NCBI RefSeq assembly: GCF_007954585.1
Contig: NZ_CP042382.1
Coordinates: 1,054,001 to 1,118,000 of the forward strand
DNA: 64,000 nucleotides
DNA from: Pistricoccus aurantiacus
Lineage (GTDB): Bacteria; Pseudomonadota; Gammaproteobacteria; Pseudomonadales; Halomonadaceae
Direction: 5' to 3'
The notes beneath the pieces are model-generated. The model saw only the letters and a list, made by a program, of their open reading frames with translations. It searched no databases and was not told the DNA's origin. Position 1 is the first letter of the stretch. Every line of letters begins with the position of its first letter. Both the position numbers and the translations under genes were made by a program. Shown piece by piece: positions 32,376-42,438 of the stretch.

Positions 32376-32407
32376 TCGCTGGCAAGCGGTGATCAGCGGA
32401 CGCTTAC

Positions 32408-32638
32408 GCTTCACTGCCAAGTTCAAGGCCAGGATCGTCAATGCCTGCCAGCAGCCCGATGCCTCGGTGGCCGGCATTGCGATGGCGCATGCCCTGAACG
32501 CCAATCTGGTCCATAAATGGATCCGCGAGGCTCGGCGGTCGGCGCCGGTAAGTGATACCCCGGCGTTTGTTCCAGTGCCGATGGCAAGCACCGCCACACC
32601 AGCGGCGGGCCAGCATCGGGAAGCCGAGCGTATACGCC
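32408..32638 (+). pseudogene. IS66-B tnpA, middle piece
   Basis: This piece continues the broken tnpA of copy B (FTAKFKARIVNACQQPDASV, then HALNANLVHKWIREARR) and is closely similar to the IS66-A gene. It is cut by the IS21 element in the codons for ERIRL; the rest resumes at 35263. Confidence 0.88.
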
Positions 32639-32712
32639 TGTAGCGCGTCAATCTGGATGAGAAGCCAGCGACAATCAGGATGAGAACCGGAGTGTCGTGG
32701 CCCCCTTCGCTG

Positions 32713-35096
<2,384 letters not shown>

Positions 35097-35262
35097 CTAT
35101 GCCGGGTTGGCCGCGATCACCCGGCGGGCTCCCTGAGGGGATCCCGCCGTCCTTTGAGTCGTCGAGGTCGTTCGGGCTACGCCCTCCCGACGTCGACGAC
35201 CGAAGGTCTCGGCTTTCTCATCTTGATTGTCGCGTGACTCTCATCTTGATTGTCGCTTTGCA

Positions 35263-35363
35263 TACGCCTTTCACTGCCGACTCCCAAAGGCACGGTGACC
35301 ATCGAATGGCCGGTGTCCGATGCGCAGGGCTGTCGGGCGCTGCTTCGGGACCTGCTGTCGTGA
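35263..35363 (+). pseudogene. IS66-B tnpA, C-terminal piece
   Basis: After the IS21 element the tnpA sequence of copy B resumes (coding for a stretch like GTVTIEWPVSDAQGCRALLRDLLS, as in IS66-A) and ends at 35363, overlapping the tnpB start as in the intact copy. Confidence 0.82.
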
Positions 35364-35695
35364 TCCGTATCGACGAGATCTGGCTGGCCACCGAGCCGCT
35401 GGACATGCGCGCCGGCCCCGATACCGCCTTGGCTCGGGTGGTCAAGGTGTTCGGCACCGCCCGACCGCACTGTGCCTATCTGTTCGTCAACCGGCGCGGC
35501 AACCGCATGAAAGTGCTGATCCACGATGGCCTGGGGGTCTGGCTGTGCGCGCGCCGCCTCAACCAGGGCAAGTTCCACTGGGCCGGTAACCGGCACGGCG
35601 ACCGGGTGGAACTGTCGCCTGAGCAAGTGACGGCGCTGGTTCAGGGCCTGCCCTGGCAGCGCCTCGGCGCCGGTGGGGTGATCTCGGTAGTCTGA
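35360..35695 (+). CDS. tnpB: IS66 TnpB (IS66-B)
   Basis: This is an intact 111-residue Orf2 protein (start GTG 35360), very similar to the IS66-A copy: EIWLATEPLDMRAGPDTALA, HCAYLFVNRRGNRMKVLIHD. It belongs to an element that can no longer move by itself, so it is probably not under selection. Confidence 0.88.
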   Translation: MIRIDEIWLATEPLDMRAGPDTALARVVKVFGTARPHCAYLFVNRRGNRMKVLIHDGLGVWLCARRLNQGKFHWAGNRHGDRVELSPEQVTALVQGLPWQRLGAGGVISVV

Positions 35696-35787
35696 TGCTT
35701 CAGGCTGGGAGCGGCATAGAATCTCCCACCTCGTTATTCGCGGATGCGCTAATCCCGCTCTCGCCGGCGAGCTGGCATACTCGGCGA

Positions 35788-37316
35788 ATGAACACGCCGC
35801 CCGATCTGTCCCAGCTCTCTCCCGACCAGCTCCGCCACCTGGCGGCAACGCTGATGTCTCAGGTGGAGGAAAAGGACAAAGCCCTCCGCCACAGCGAGCA
35901 GATCAACCAGAAGCTGACTCATGAACTGGCGCTGCTCAAGCGCCACACGTTCGGCCAGCGCAGCGAGTACCTCAATGGGCTGCAGATCAGCCTGCTGGAC
36001 GAGGGGGTCGATGCCGACATCGCCGCCATCGAGACCGAGTTGGAGGACCTGAAACTCACCTCCACTCCGCCGGCGGCCAAGAAGACCCCCAAGCGCAGCC
36101 CCTTGCCTCCTGAACTGCCGCGCACCGAGATTCACCACGATCCGGAGAATGCGCACTGCGCGTGTGGTTGTAAGCTGCGGCGAATCGGCGAGGAGATCAG
36201 CGAGAAGCTCGACTATACGCCCGGTGTGTTTACCGTCGAGCGCCATATCCGCGGCAAGTGGGTCTGTGACGGGTGCGAGACACTGACCCAGGCGCCGATG
36301 CCGGCGCAGATCATCGACAAGGGCATCCCCACCGCGGGGCTACTGGCTCAGGTGATGATCGCCAAATACGCCGACCATCAGCCGTTGTATCGACAGGCGC
36401 AGATCTTCGCCCGCGCCGGGGTGGCGATTCCGCGCTCCACCCTGGCCGAGTGGGTCGGCATCTGCGGCGTGCGGCTCCAACCGTTGATCGATGCCCTGCG
36501 TGACCTGCTGCTCAGCGAGTCGGTGCTGCATGCCGACGAAACCCCGGTACCGATGCTCGCCCCGGGCAAGAAGAAGACCCATCGCGCCTACCTCTGGGCC
36601 TATGCCACCACGCCCTACGCCGGGCTGAAAGCGATCATCTATCACTTCAGCGGGGGGCGCGGCGGCCAGCATGCCCGTGACTTCCTCGGCGACTGGCAAG
36701 GCAAGCTGATTTGCGACGACTACAGCGGCTACAAGCAGAGCTTTGCCAACGGCGTCACCGAGATCGGCTGCATGGCCCATGCGCGGCGCAAGTTCGTCGA
36801 CTTGCACGAGGCCGGCAAGAGCCAGATCGCCGGGCAGGCCATCGAGCTGATCGGCCAACTCTACCAGGTGGAGCGCGAGGCCCAGTCGCTGACCGCGGAA
36901 GCACGCCAACGACTGCGGGAGACAAGAGCAAAGCCCATCGCCGATGCGCTCACCGCTGGATGCTGGCTCATCGCGAGAAGGTCCCGAACGGCTCGGCGAC
37001 GGCCAAGGCGCTGGACTACAGCCTGAAGCGTTGGACGGCGCTGACGCGCTACCTCGACGACGGCGGGTTGCCGATCGACAACAACCGGGTGGAGAATCTG
37101 ATTCGTCCCTGGGCGCTGGGCCGCTCGAACTGGCTGTTCGCCGGGTCACTACGCAGTGGCCAGCGCGCCGCCACCATCATGAGCCTCATTCAGTGCGCCA
37201 AGCTGAACGGCCTGGAGCCGCATGCCTACCTGAAAGACGTGCTGACTCGACTGCCGACACAGAAAGCCAGTCAGGTCCACGAACTCCTGCCTCAGCACTG
37301 GCAACTGGGCGACTGA
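35788..37316 (+). pseudogene. IS66 TnpC transposase (IS66-B), frameshifted
   Basis: The transposase reads normally from MNTPPDLSQLSPDQLRHL to KPIADAL at about 36950, then loses frame. The intact copy has GCGCTACACCGCTGG here, this copy GCGCTCACCGCTGG, so one base is missing. The remaining C-terminus (HRWMLAHREKVPNGSATAKA through EDLL-like end at 37316) is in another frame. It is also shorter by about 15 codons in the N-terminal coiled coil than IS66-A TnpC. Confidence 0.9.
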
Positions 37317-37402
37317 TCACGCGCGAAGAGTGATCGGCGGACGCTTACAAAAAAGTCCCATCTTATTCAAGATAGAATTGTACAAAACTCCACTATCGGC
37401 TT

Positions 37403-38458
37403 TTAATGTAAAATACTTTCAAGCGCTTCGATAAAACTTTCCATTTCGGCGTCGGTGCCGATACTGATACGCAAGAAATCATATAGCGATTCAGTATTGA
37501 AATAGCGTACTAGAACGCCTCGCTCGCGTAGACCGGTAAATAGAAATGCGGCGTCATATCCAGGATGTCGAGCCAACAAGAAATTGGTTTGCGACGGCAT
37601 AACCTCGAAACCTAGTATCTCGAGACTCGCACGGATGCGTTCTCTTGTAGTAATGACTTTTGCACGGCAGCTTTCGAAATGTAGCTGGTCTTCTAGTGCC
37701 GCAATGCCTGCAGCGCTTGCCAAGCTATCAATAGGATAAGAATTGAAGGAGTTTTTGACACGCTCTAGTCCTTCAATGAGTTCACGAGAGCCGATGGCAA
37801 AGCCTAGACGTAATCCTGCGAGGCTTCTCGATTTAGAAAACGTGCCGGTGACTAATAGATTAGGATATTGTGTTGTCAGTGGTATAACACTTTCACCGCC
37901 AAAATCTACATATGCTTCGTCGATCAAGACAACACATTGGTCAACTCGTTTCAAGAAAGCGTCGATGGCGTCGCGTTGATGGCCATGGCCGGTGGGTGCA
38001 TTGGGGTTAGCAAAGACGATGCCGCCGCAACGTGGATCAAAAGCATCAAGTGGAACTTGCCAGTTTTCCTTTAAAGGAACTGTTTGATACTTGATTTCGT
38101 AAAGCTGGCAATACACTGGATAGAAACTATAGGTAATTGCCGGCATCATCAGCGGCTCGTCTTGACAAAAAAATGCTTGAAAAGCCATGGCGAGAACTTC
38201 ATCCGAACCGTTACCGACGAATACCTGTTTCACTGCAACATTATAATATTTCGCCAGCGCTTCCCGTAGTGCACGAGATTCGGGATCGGGATAAAGGCGA
38301 AGGCGATTGGTAGAATATTCACGTAGCACCTTGCCTACGCCGGGTGCTGGTGGATAAGGATTTTCATTGGTATTCAACTTGATCACTCGTTCACGAGGCT
38401 GCTCGCCGGGTACATAAGGCGTCAGAGTGTGAACGACAGGACTCCAGAATCGGCTCAT
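37403..38458 (-). CDS. hisC: HisC-like histidinol-phosphate aminotransferase
   Basis: This 351-residue PLP-dependent class I/II aminotransferase resembles HisC, which makes histidinol phosphate. Landmarks are IKLNTNENPYPPAPGV, YVGNGSDEVL-like VFVGNGSDEVLAMA, IVFANPNAPTGHG, VLIDEAYVDFGGES and the PLP lysine in TGTFSKSRSLAGLRLGF. No other histidine genes are nearby, so it may be a second copy with another substrate. Its sequence is clearly more AT-rich than the housekeeping genes around it, as is the AEC gene next door, which suggests recent transfer. It is divergent from the AEC transporter. Confidence 0.85.
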   Translation of the reverse strand: MSRFWSPVVHTLTPYVPGEQPRERVIKLNTNENPYPPAPGVGKVLREYSTNRLRLYPDPESRALREALAKYYNVAVKQVFVGNGSDEVLAMAFQAFFCQDEPLMMPAITYSFYPVYCQLYEIKYQTVPLKENWQVPLDAFDPRCGGIVFANPNAPTGHGHQRDAIDAFLKRVDQCVVLIDEAYVDFGGESVIPLTTQYPNLLVTGTFSKSRSLAGLRLGFAIGSRELIEGLERVKNSFNSYPIDSLASAAGIAALEDQLHFESCRAKVITTRERIRASLEILGFEVMPSQTNFLLARHPGYDAAFLFTGLRERGVLVRYFNTESLYDFLRISIGTDAEMESFIEALESILH

Positions 38459-38565
38459 GAGATTTTATATCAAGGCTGGGGGAATGTTCCCATGGTGCCG
38501 GGTCTCAGGGTTTCGTGCAAGCTGCTTCAGTGGGAGCAAAAGCATTTGAAACCTATGGAGAGGAT

Positions 38566-39453
38566 ATGATTGCACAGGTTTTTGCCACTCTGCTGCCTAT
38601 ATTTTTGGTAGCAGGAATAGGGTCGCTCTATGGATATTTTCGAACGGCGGCCATAAACACTCTAAATCGTCTCAATATGGAGCTTTTTGTACCGTTACTA
38701 GTGTTTGCGGCGCTAGCGAATCAGCAGGCGATGCTTGGCGAATATATCGGTTTGGCCATAGCGGCGGGGGGAGTCGTACTTGGTTCAGGCTTATTGCTAT
38801 GGCCAGTGGCGTATTTTTTAAATCTTGATCGACGGACTTTCCTGCCGCCCATGATGTTCAACAATACGGGCAACATGGGGATTCCTCTGATCGTTTTTGC
38901 TTTTGGCGAAGAGGCGTTACCAGCGGCGGTTATTGTTTTTATAGTGGAAATGCTGCTGCATTTTTCGGTAGGCCTTTACTTGGTCAATCCCCTGACTTCT
39001 TTGCGTCAGCTTCTGCGTATTCCAATCGTTATTGCCAGCCTTGCCGGGCTAGCTGTGAATCTTGTCGATGTTCCGTTGCCGGAATGGTTGTTGGAAGGAA
39101 CTCATATGCTGGGAGAGATCAGTATTCCTCTCATGTTGTTCGCTCTTGGCGTGCGCATGCTGGATATCGATTTCAGCGGTTGGAAGCTCGGTCTTTTAGG
39201 CGCTATTCTCTGCCCGCTGAGTGGGTTATTGATGGCGATTCCTTTCGTGCTGTGGTTCAACTTGTCCGGATTGCAGGCGGCGACATTATGGGTATTCGCT
39301 GCCTTGCCTCCAGCGGTGCTTAATTACCTGGTAGCGGAACAGTATCGACAAGAACCTCACAAGGTAGCATCGCTAGTACTAATTGGTAATCTCGGTAGTC
39401 TGGTTGTCATGCCATTGGTATTAGGGTTCGTATTTGCCTATGGTGAAATATAA
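38566..39453 (+). CDS. AEC (auxin efflux carrier) family transporter
   Basis: This is a membrane transporter of the AEC family, whose bacterial members move organic acids such as malate or malonate. The 295-residue protein has about ten membrane helices, with family sequence FNNTGNMGIPLIVFAFGEEA and ISIPLMLFALGVRM. I chose the ATG at 38566 because GGAGAGG precedes it; the frame is open from 38515. It is AT-richer than neighbours and divergent from the HisC-like gene, with which it may have arrived. The substrate is unknown. Confidence 0.85.
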   Translation: MIAQVFATLLPIFLVAGIGSLYGYFRTAAINTLNRLNMELFVPLLVFAALANQQAMLGEYIGLAIAAGGVVLGSGLLLWPVAYFLNLDRRTFLPPMMFNNTGNMGIPLIVFAFGEEALPAAVIVFIVEMLLHFSVGLYLVNPLTSLRQLLRIPIVIASLAGLAVNLVDVPLPEWLLEGTHMLGEISIPLMLFALGVRMLDIDFSGWKLGLLGAILCPLSGLLMAIPFVLWFNLSGLQAATLWVFAALPPAVLNYLVAEQYRQEPHKVASLVLIGNLGSLVVMPLVLGFVFAYGEI

Positions 39454-39457
39454 AACG

Positions 39458-39479
39458 AAAAAAGCACCCGAAGGTGCTT
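39458..39479 (-). terminator. Terminator of the tmRNA gene
   Basis: On the minus strand the stem AGCACC/GGTGCT with a TTCG loop is followed by TTTTTT, 17 bases after the tmRNA CCA end. It may also slow transcripts from the AEC gene on the other strand. Confidence 0.85.
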
Positions 39480-39495
39480 GATTCGTACACTTGTT

Positions 39496-39875
39496 TGGTG
39501 GAGGCGGCGGGGATCGAACCCGCGTCCGCCGACACTCGCTCTTCGGCTCTACATGCTTAGGTTCGTCTTTTAATTTAACACTACAGCCTCCGACGAGCAG
39601 GATACTGTAGCGCGATTCCTCTAATATTTAGCAATTGACGCGAGAACAAAGTCAATCGCGATCCTATCCGCTTTAGCTCATATCCCCGCGGCGATAGATA
39701 GGCACATCGCGTTGGGGCCAGGCTAACCACTAACAGCTGTTAGGCTGCCAGGGCACCTTGAGCGTAGTTTTCGTCGTTTGCGACTATTTAATCGTGATAT
39801 TGGATTTACGAGATACATCACACTCTCGGCATGCACCTAGGAGGTTGTCATCGGCGTCGAAGCCATGTCGCCCCC
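39496..39875 (-). ncRNA. ssrA: Transfer-messenger RNA (tmRNA)
   Basis: tmRNA rescues stalled ribosomes and adds a degradation tag. On the minus strand it starts GGGGGCGACATGGCTTCGACG (the 5' strand of the tRNA-like acceptor) and ends GGTTCGATCCCCGCCGCCTCCACCA. The 7-bp acceptor stem GGGGGCG/CGCCTCC forms with one G-U pair. The resume frame at 39740-39781 encodes ANDENYAQGALAA followed by TAA, a standard proteobacterial tag. Its length is 380 bases. smpB, the partner gene, lies directly upstream on the same strand. Confidence 0.96.
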
Positions 39876-39895
39876 AATTGCGCTTTCAGTCTATC

Positions 39896-39924
39896 AGATG
39901 GGGACGATGCAACGCCAGTTCAAG
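39896..39924 (-). promoter_or_regulatory. Heat-shock (sigma-32) type promoter of ssrA
   Basis: On the minus strand CTTGAA (39924-39919), a 15-base spacer and CCCCATCT (39903-39896) match the sigma-32 consensus CTTGAA-N13-17-CCCCATNT at every position. It would start transcription about 14 bases before the mature tmRNA 5' end, leaving a short leader for RNase P to remove. Confidence 0.7.
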
Positions 39925-39932
39925 TGGTGGCT

Positions 39933-40415
39933 TCAATGTTCGCGCATGATCCTTGCTTTTTGTCGGTTCCAATCGCGTTCCTTTTCGGTGGCACGCTTGT
40001 CGTGCAACTTCTTACCGGTGACCAAGGCAAGTTCGCATTTGACCATGTTGCGTTTCCAGTAGAGCTTCAAGGGCACGCAGGTGTGACCTTTTTCCTGGGT
40101 GCGCGAGAATATCTTGGCAATTTCCTTGCGATGCAGCAGAAGCTTGCGAGTTCGCGTGGGATCCGCCAACTCATGGGTACTGGCGGTATTCAACGGTGTG
40201 ATGTGACTGCCCAGCAGCCAGGCTTCGCCATTTTTGATCAAGATATAGGTGTCGGTAAGCTGTGCCTTGCCCGCACGCAAACTTTTGACCTCCCAGCCGG
40301 CCAAGGCAAGACCCGCTTCGAAGGTTTCTTGAATATGATATTCAAAGCGCGCTTTCTTGTTCTGCGCGATGACGTGACTGCTCGGGCCTTTGCCCTTGCC
40401 TTTCTTGTTGGCCAT
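39933..40415 (-). CDS. smpB: SsrA-binding protein SmpB
   Basis: SmpB binds the tRNA-like part of tmRNA and delivers it to stalled ribosomes. The 160-residue protein has the standard beats: [50 protein letters not shown] and [21 protein letters not shown], ending in the basic helical tail ([17 protein letters not shown]) that enters the ribosomal mRNA channel. It is divergent from ratA and precedes ssrA. Confidence 0.97.
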   Translation of the reverse strand: MANKKGKGKGPSSHVIAQNKKARFEYHIQETFEAGLALAGWEVKSLRAGKAQLTDTYILIKNGEAWLLGSHITPLNTASTHELADPTRTRKLLLHRKEIAKIFSRTQEKGHTCVPLKLYWKRNMVKCELALVTGKKLHDKRATEKERDWNRQKARIMREH

Positions 40416-40557
40416 GGAACCTCATATCTCGATTTGCCTTGAGCCATCTTCCTTGAACTGCATAGGGAAGGTGGGGGGAAGCGTGCTAGTATTCAAGGCC
40501 TGACGAATCAATCGCCTATAATACGCCCAAGCCCCGGTAAAGTCAGTGGAGAGGCAC

Positions 40558-40992
40558 ATGCCAACGGTTAACCGAACCGCCCTGGTGCGGCATTCCCCCA
40601 AGGCCATGTTCGATTTGGTCAATGATTTCGAGCGTTATCCTGAGTTTCTTCCGGGCTGTCGCAGCACGCGGCTGATCGAGCGCGATGAGCATCATATGGT
40701 AGGTGAGATGACACTGGCCAAGGCGGGTATCGAGCAGAGTTTTACTACACGTAACGAACTCCATGAGCCGAATCGCATCGACCTTTCACTGGTCAGTGGC
40801 CCGTTCAAACGACTCGATGGCCACTGGCATTTTATTCCCATGGGGGAGGATGCCTGCAAGGTCAGCCTGGAAATGGAATTCGAATTTGCCAATCGGATAC
40901 TCGGCATGGCATTCGGCAGACTGTTTCAGCAGGTAGCGGGGCAGCTGGTGGATTCTTTCACACGACGTGCCGATCAGGTATATGGAAGATAA
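40558..40992 (+). CDS. ratA: RatA family START-domain protein (COQ10-like)
   Basis: This 144-residue protein of the polyketide-cyclase/COQ10 START family is called RatA in E. coli, where it was described as a toxin blocking 70S ribosome association; other members bind ubiquinone. Family features are TALVRHSPKAMFDLVNDFERYPEFLPGC and the ending FGRLFQQVAGQLVDSFTRRA. I chose ATG 40558, with GGAGAGG 5 bases upstream. It overlaps rnfH by 11 bases and sits opposite smpB, the conserved gammaproteobacterial order. A respiratory-quinone role is as likely as a toxin role. Confidence 0.88.
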   Translation: MPTVNRTALVRHSPKAMFDLVNDFERYPEFLPGCRSTRLIERDEHHMVGEMTLAKAGIEQSFTTRNELHEPNRIDLSLVSGPFKRLDGHWHFIPMGEDACKVSLEMEFEFANRILGMAFGRLFQQVAGQLVDSFTRRADQVYGR

Positions 40993-41326
40993 GGAGCCAA
41001 TTCCCTTTTTCTCGAAGGTGACCATCGAAGTGGCTTTCGCTTTGCCGTCGCATCAAAAGATCGTCATCTTGAACGTGGAAGCAGGAACGACAGCGAGGCA
41101 GGCGGTAGCTCTAGCCGAGCTCGAACAGTACTTTCCCGAATTACCCATAGATACATTCACTCAGGCAGATCTGGGTATCTTCGGGAAGCCGCTGCGCGAT
41201 CCCGCGACTTACGAAGTGCGCGAAGGCGATCGTGTCGAGGTCTATCGACCGTTGATCATCGATCCCGTGAGCGCACGAGCGCGGCGTGCAAAAACTGCTC
41301 GCTCGCCGCGTCGAGCCGACAGCTAA
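40982..41326 (+). CDS. rnfH: RnfH family protein (RatB)
   Basis: This 114-residue protein has a ubiquitin-like beta-grasp fold of the RnfH family. Typical sequence includes VTIEVAFALPSHQKIVILNV, GIFGKPLRDPATYEVREGDRVEVYRPL and the basic ending after IDPVSARARRA. I start it at ATG 40982, inside the end of ratA, so the two are translationally coupled. The function of RnfH proteins is not established; the pairing with ratA resembles a toxin-antitoxin layout, but this has not been shown to behave as one. Confidence 0.88.
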   Translation: MEDKEPIPFFSKVTIEVAFALPSHQKIVILNVEAGTTARQAVALAELEQYFPELPIDTFTQADLGIFGKPLRDPATYEVREGDRVEVYRPLIIDPVSARARRAKTARSPRRADS

Positions 41327-41341
41327 CGAACGTCGGTGCTC

Positions 41342-41833
41342 TCAAGGCCGGTCTGGCGTCGTGTTGTCGATAGGGTTGCCGGGCTCGCCGACGGCAGTCT
41401 CTCCTCCGGATACGCGCCGCGACTGTCGATCGATCAGGTTGCCCGTAGGAATGACAGCCTCGCTAGCTGCAGGCCCCACCCCTTGCTGACCGGTGAAGTC
41501 TGGTAGCCCGGTCAGATCGCCGCTGGTTTGAATGTCCACCAGCCGATCGCCGGAGAAAGACAAGGTAGCACGCCGCTGGTCGACCCCTGCATAGGCCTTG
41601 TCGAGACGAAAAACATAGTTCCATTGGCTGTTGTCGAAGGGTGCCGGCGCCATTGGACTGCCCATGATCGACTCTACTTGACTGCGACTCATGCCCGGTT
41701 GGAGCTGTGCCACCATATCCTGAGTGACAAGATTGCCTTGGGACAGGTCGCGCTTGTAGACACCAAAGTAGCTACAGCCGCCCACCAGTGAGAGAGCAAC
41801 GGAAAGGGTGACGGTTCTAATCAGCTTTTGCAT
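41342..41833 (-). CDS. bamE: Outer-membrane assembly lipoprotein BamE
   Basis: BamE (SmpA/OmlA) is a small lipoprotein of the BAM complex that inserts beta-barrel proteins in the outer membrane. I start it at ATG 41833, which puts the signal peptide first (LIRTVTLSVALSLVGGC, lipobox LVGGC). The SmpA/OmlA domain follows: VYKRDLSQGNLVTQDMVAQL, PGMSRSQVESIMGSPM, FDNSQWNYVFRLDKAY. The 163-residue length exceeds the short enterobacterial protein because of a C-terminal tail of about 50 residues rich in Gly, Pro and Thr. It is divergent from fur. Confidence 0.92.
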   Translation of the reverse strand: MQKLIRTVTLSVALSLVGGCSYFGVYKRDLSQGNLVTQDMVAQLQPGMSRSQVESIMGSPMAPAPFDNSQWNYVFRLDKAYAGVDQRRATLSFSGDRLVDIQTSGDLTGLPDFTGQQGVGPAASEAVIPTGNLIDRQSRRVSGGETAVGEPGNPIDNTTPDRP

Positions 41834-41905
41834 TTGCGCCTTTTCTTCACTATCGTTGAGTCGGTCGATCATACCCGACCTCACACGTTACTGCGAAGAG
41901 CAACC

Positions 41906-42355
41906 ATGGCCGATCAGAACCATGAACTGCGCAAAGTAGGCTTGAAAGTCACCTTGCCGCGGATAAAGATACTCCAGATTCTCGAGAATGCCCCGGAGCA
42001 GCATCATCTGAGCGCCGAGGATGTTTATAAATCGCTGCTGGACGCAGGTGAAGATGTCGGACTGGCAACCGTCTATCGCGTATTGACCCAGTTCGAAGCC
42101 GCAGGCCTAGTGGTGCGGCATAACTTCGACGGGGGGCACGCGGTATTCGAGCTTTCCCATGATGAACACCATGATCACATGGTGTGTCTCGATAGCGGCG
42201 AAATCATCGAGTTTTTCGATGAAGCCATAGAGCGCCGCCAGAAGGAAATCGTCGAAGAGCACGGTTTCGAGTTGGTCGATCATGATCTCGTGCTATATGT
42301 CCGTCCCCGGGGGTCACGAGCAACCCGCATGGAAGGCGGCAAAAATAGCCGTTAG
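41906..42355 (+). CDS. fur: Ferric uptake regulator Fur
   Basis: Fur represses iron-uptake genes when loaded with Fe(II). The 149-residue protein has the winged helix (GLKVTLPRIKILQILENAP, HLSAEDVYKSLLDAGEDVGLATVYRVL) and the dimerisation domain with metal-binding HDEHHDHMVC. The second cysteine of the E. coli CxxC pair is replaced (CLDSG), as in several other gammaproteobacteria. I start it at ATG 41906; it is divergent from bamE with only 72 bases between the starts. Confidence 0.96.
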   Translation: MADQNHELRKVGLKVTLPRIKILQILENAPEQHHLSAEDVYKSLLDAGEDVGLATVYRVLTQFEAAGLVVRHNFDGGHAVFELSHDEHHDHMVCLDSGEIIEFFDEAIERRQKEIVEEHGFELVDHDLVLYVRPRGSRATRMEGGKNSR

Positions 42356-42438
42356 ACGTGTTGTCTCAAGCTTTGAATACCCAATGCCGATCCTGACGAG
42401 TCGGCATTGTCGCATTTAGACGCTTCATTCCAGATAGG

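Larger units (their letters stand above)
29928..32407 (+). mobile_element. IS66-family element A, apparently intact, inserted in IS66-B
   Basis: The 2,480-bp element has inverted ends GTATGCGTCCGCTGAACAC (left) and GTAAGCGTCCGCTGATCAC (right, complement), 17 of 19 identical. It is flanked by the 8-bp direct repeat GCTTCACT (29920-29927 and 32408-32415), the duplication size known for IS66. It lies inside the tnpA of the older copy B. tnpA, tnpB and tnpC are all full length. Confidence 0.92.

Noticed and set aside
39496-39520. Attachment-site duplication of the tmRNA 3' end
   Set aside because: I looked for a second copy of the last 20 bases of ssrA through the region to its left and saw none, so an island boundary cannot be claimed.
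42383-42408. Stem AATGCCGA/TCGGCATT after fur as a terminator
   Set aside because: The stem is convincing but no T-run follows it on the plus strand (GTCGCATTT), so I do not list it as a terminator.
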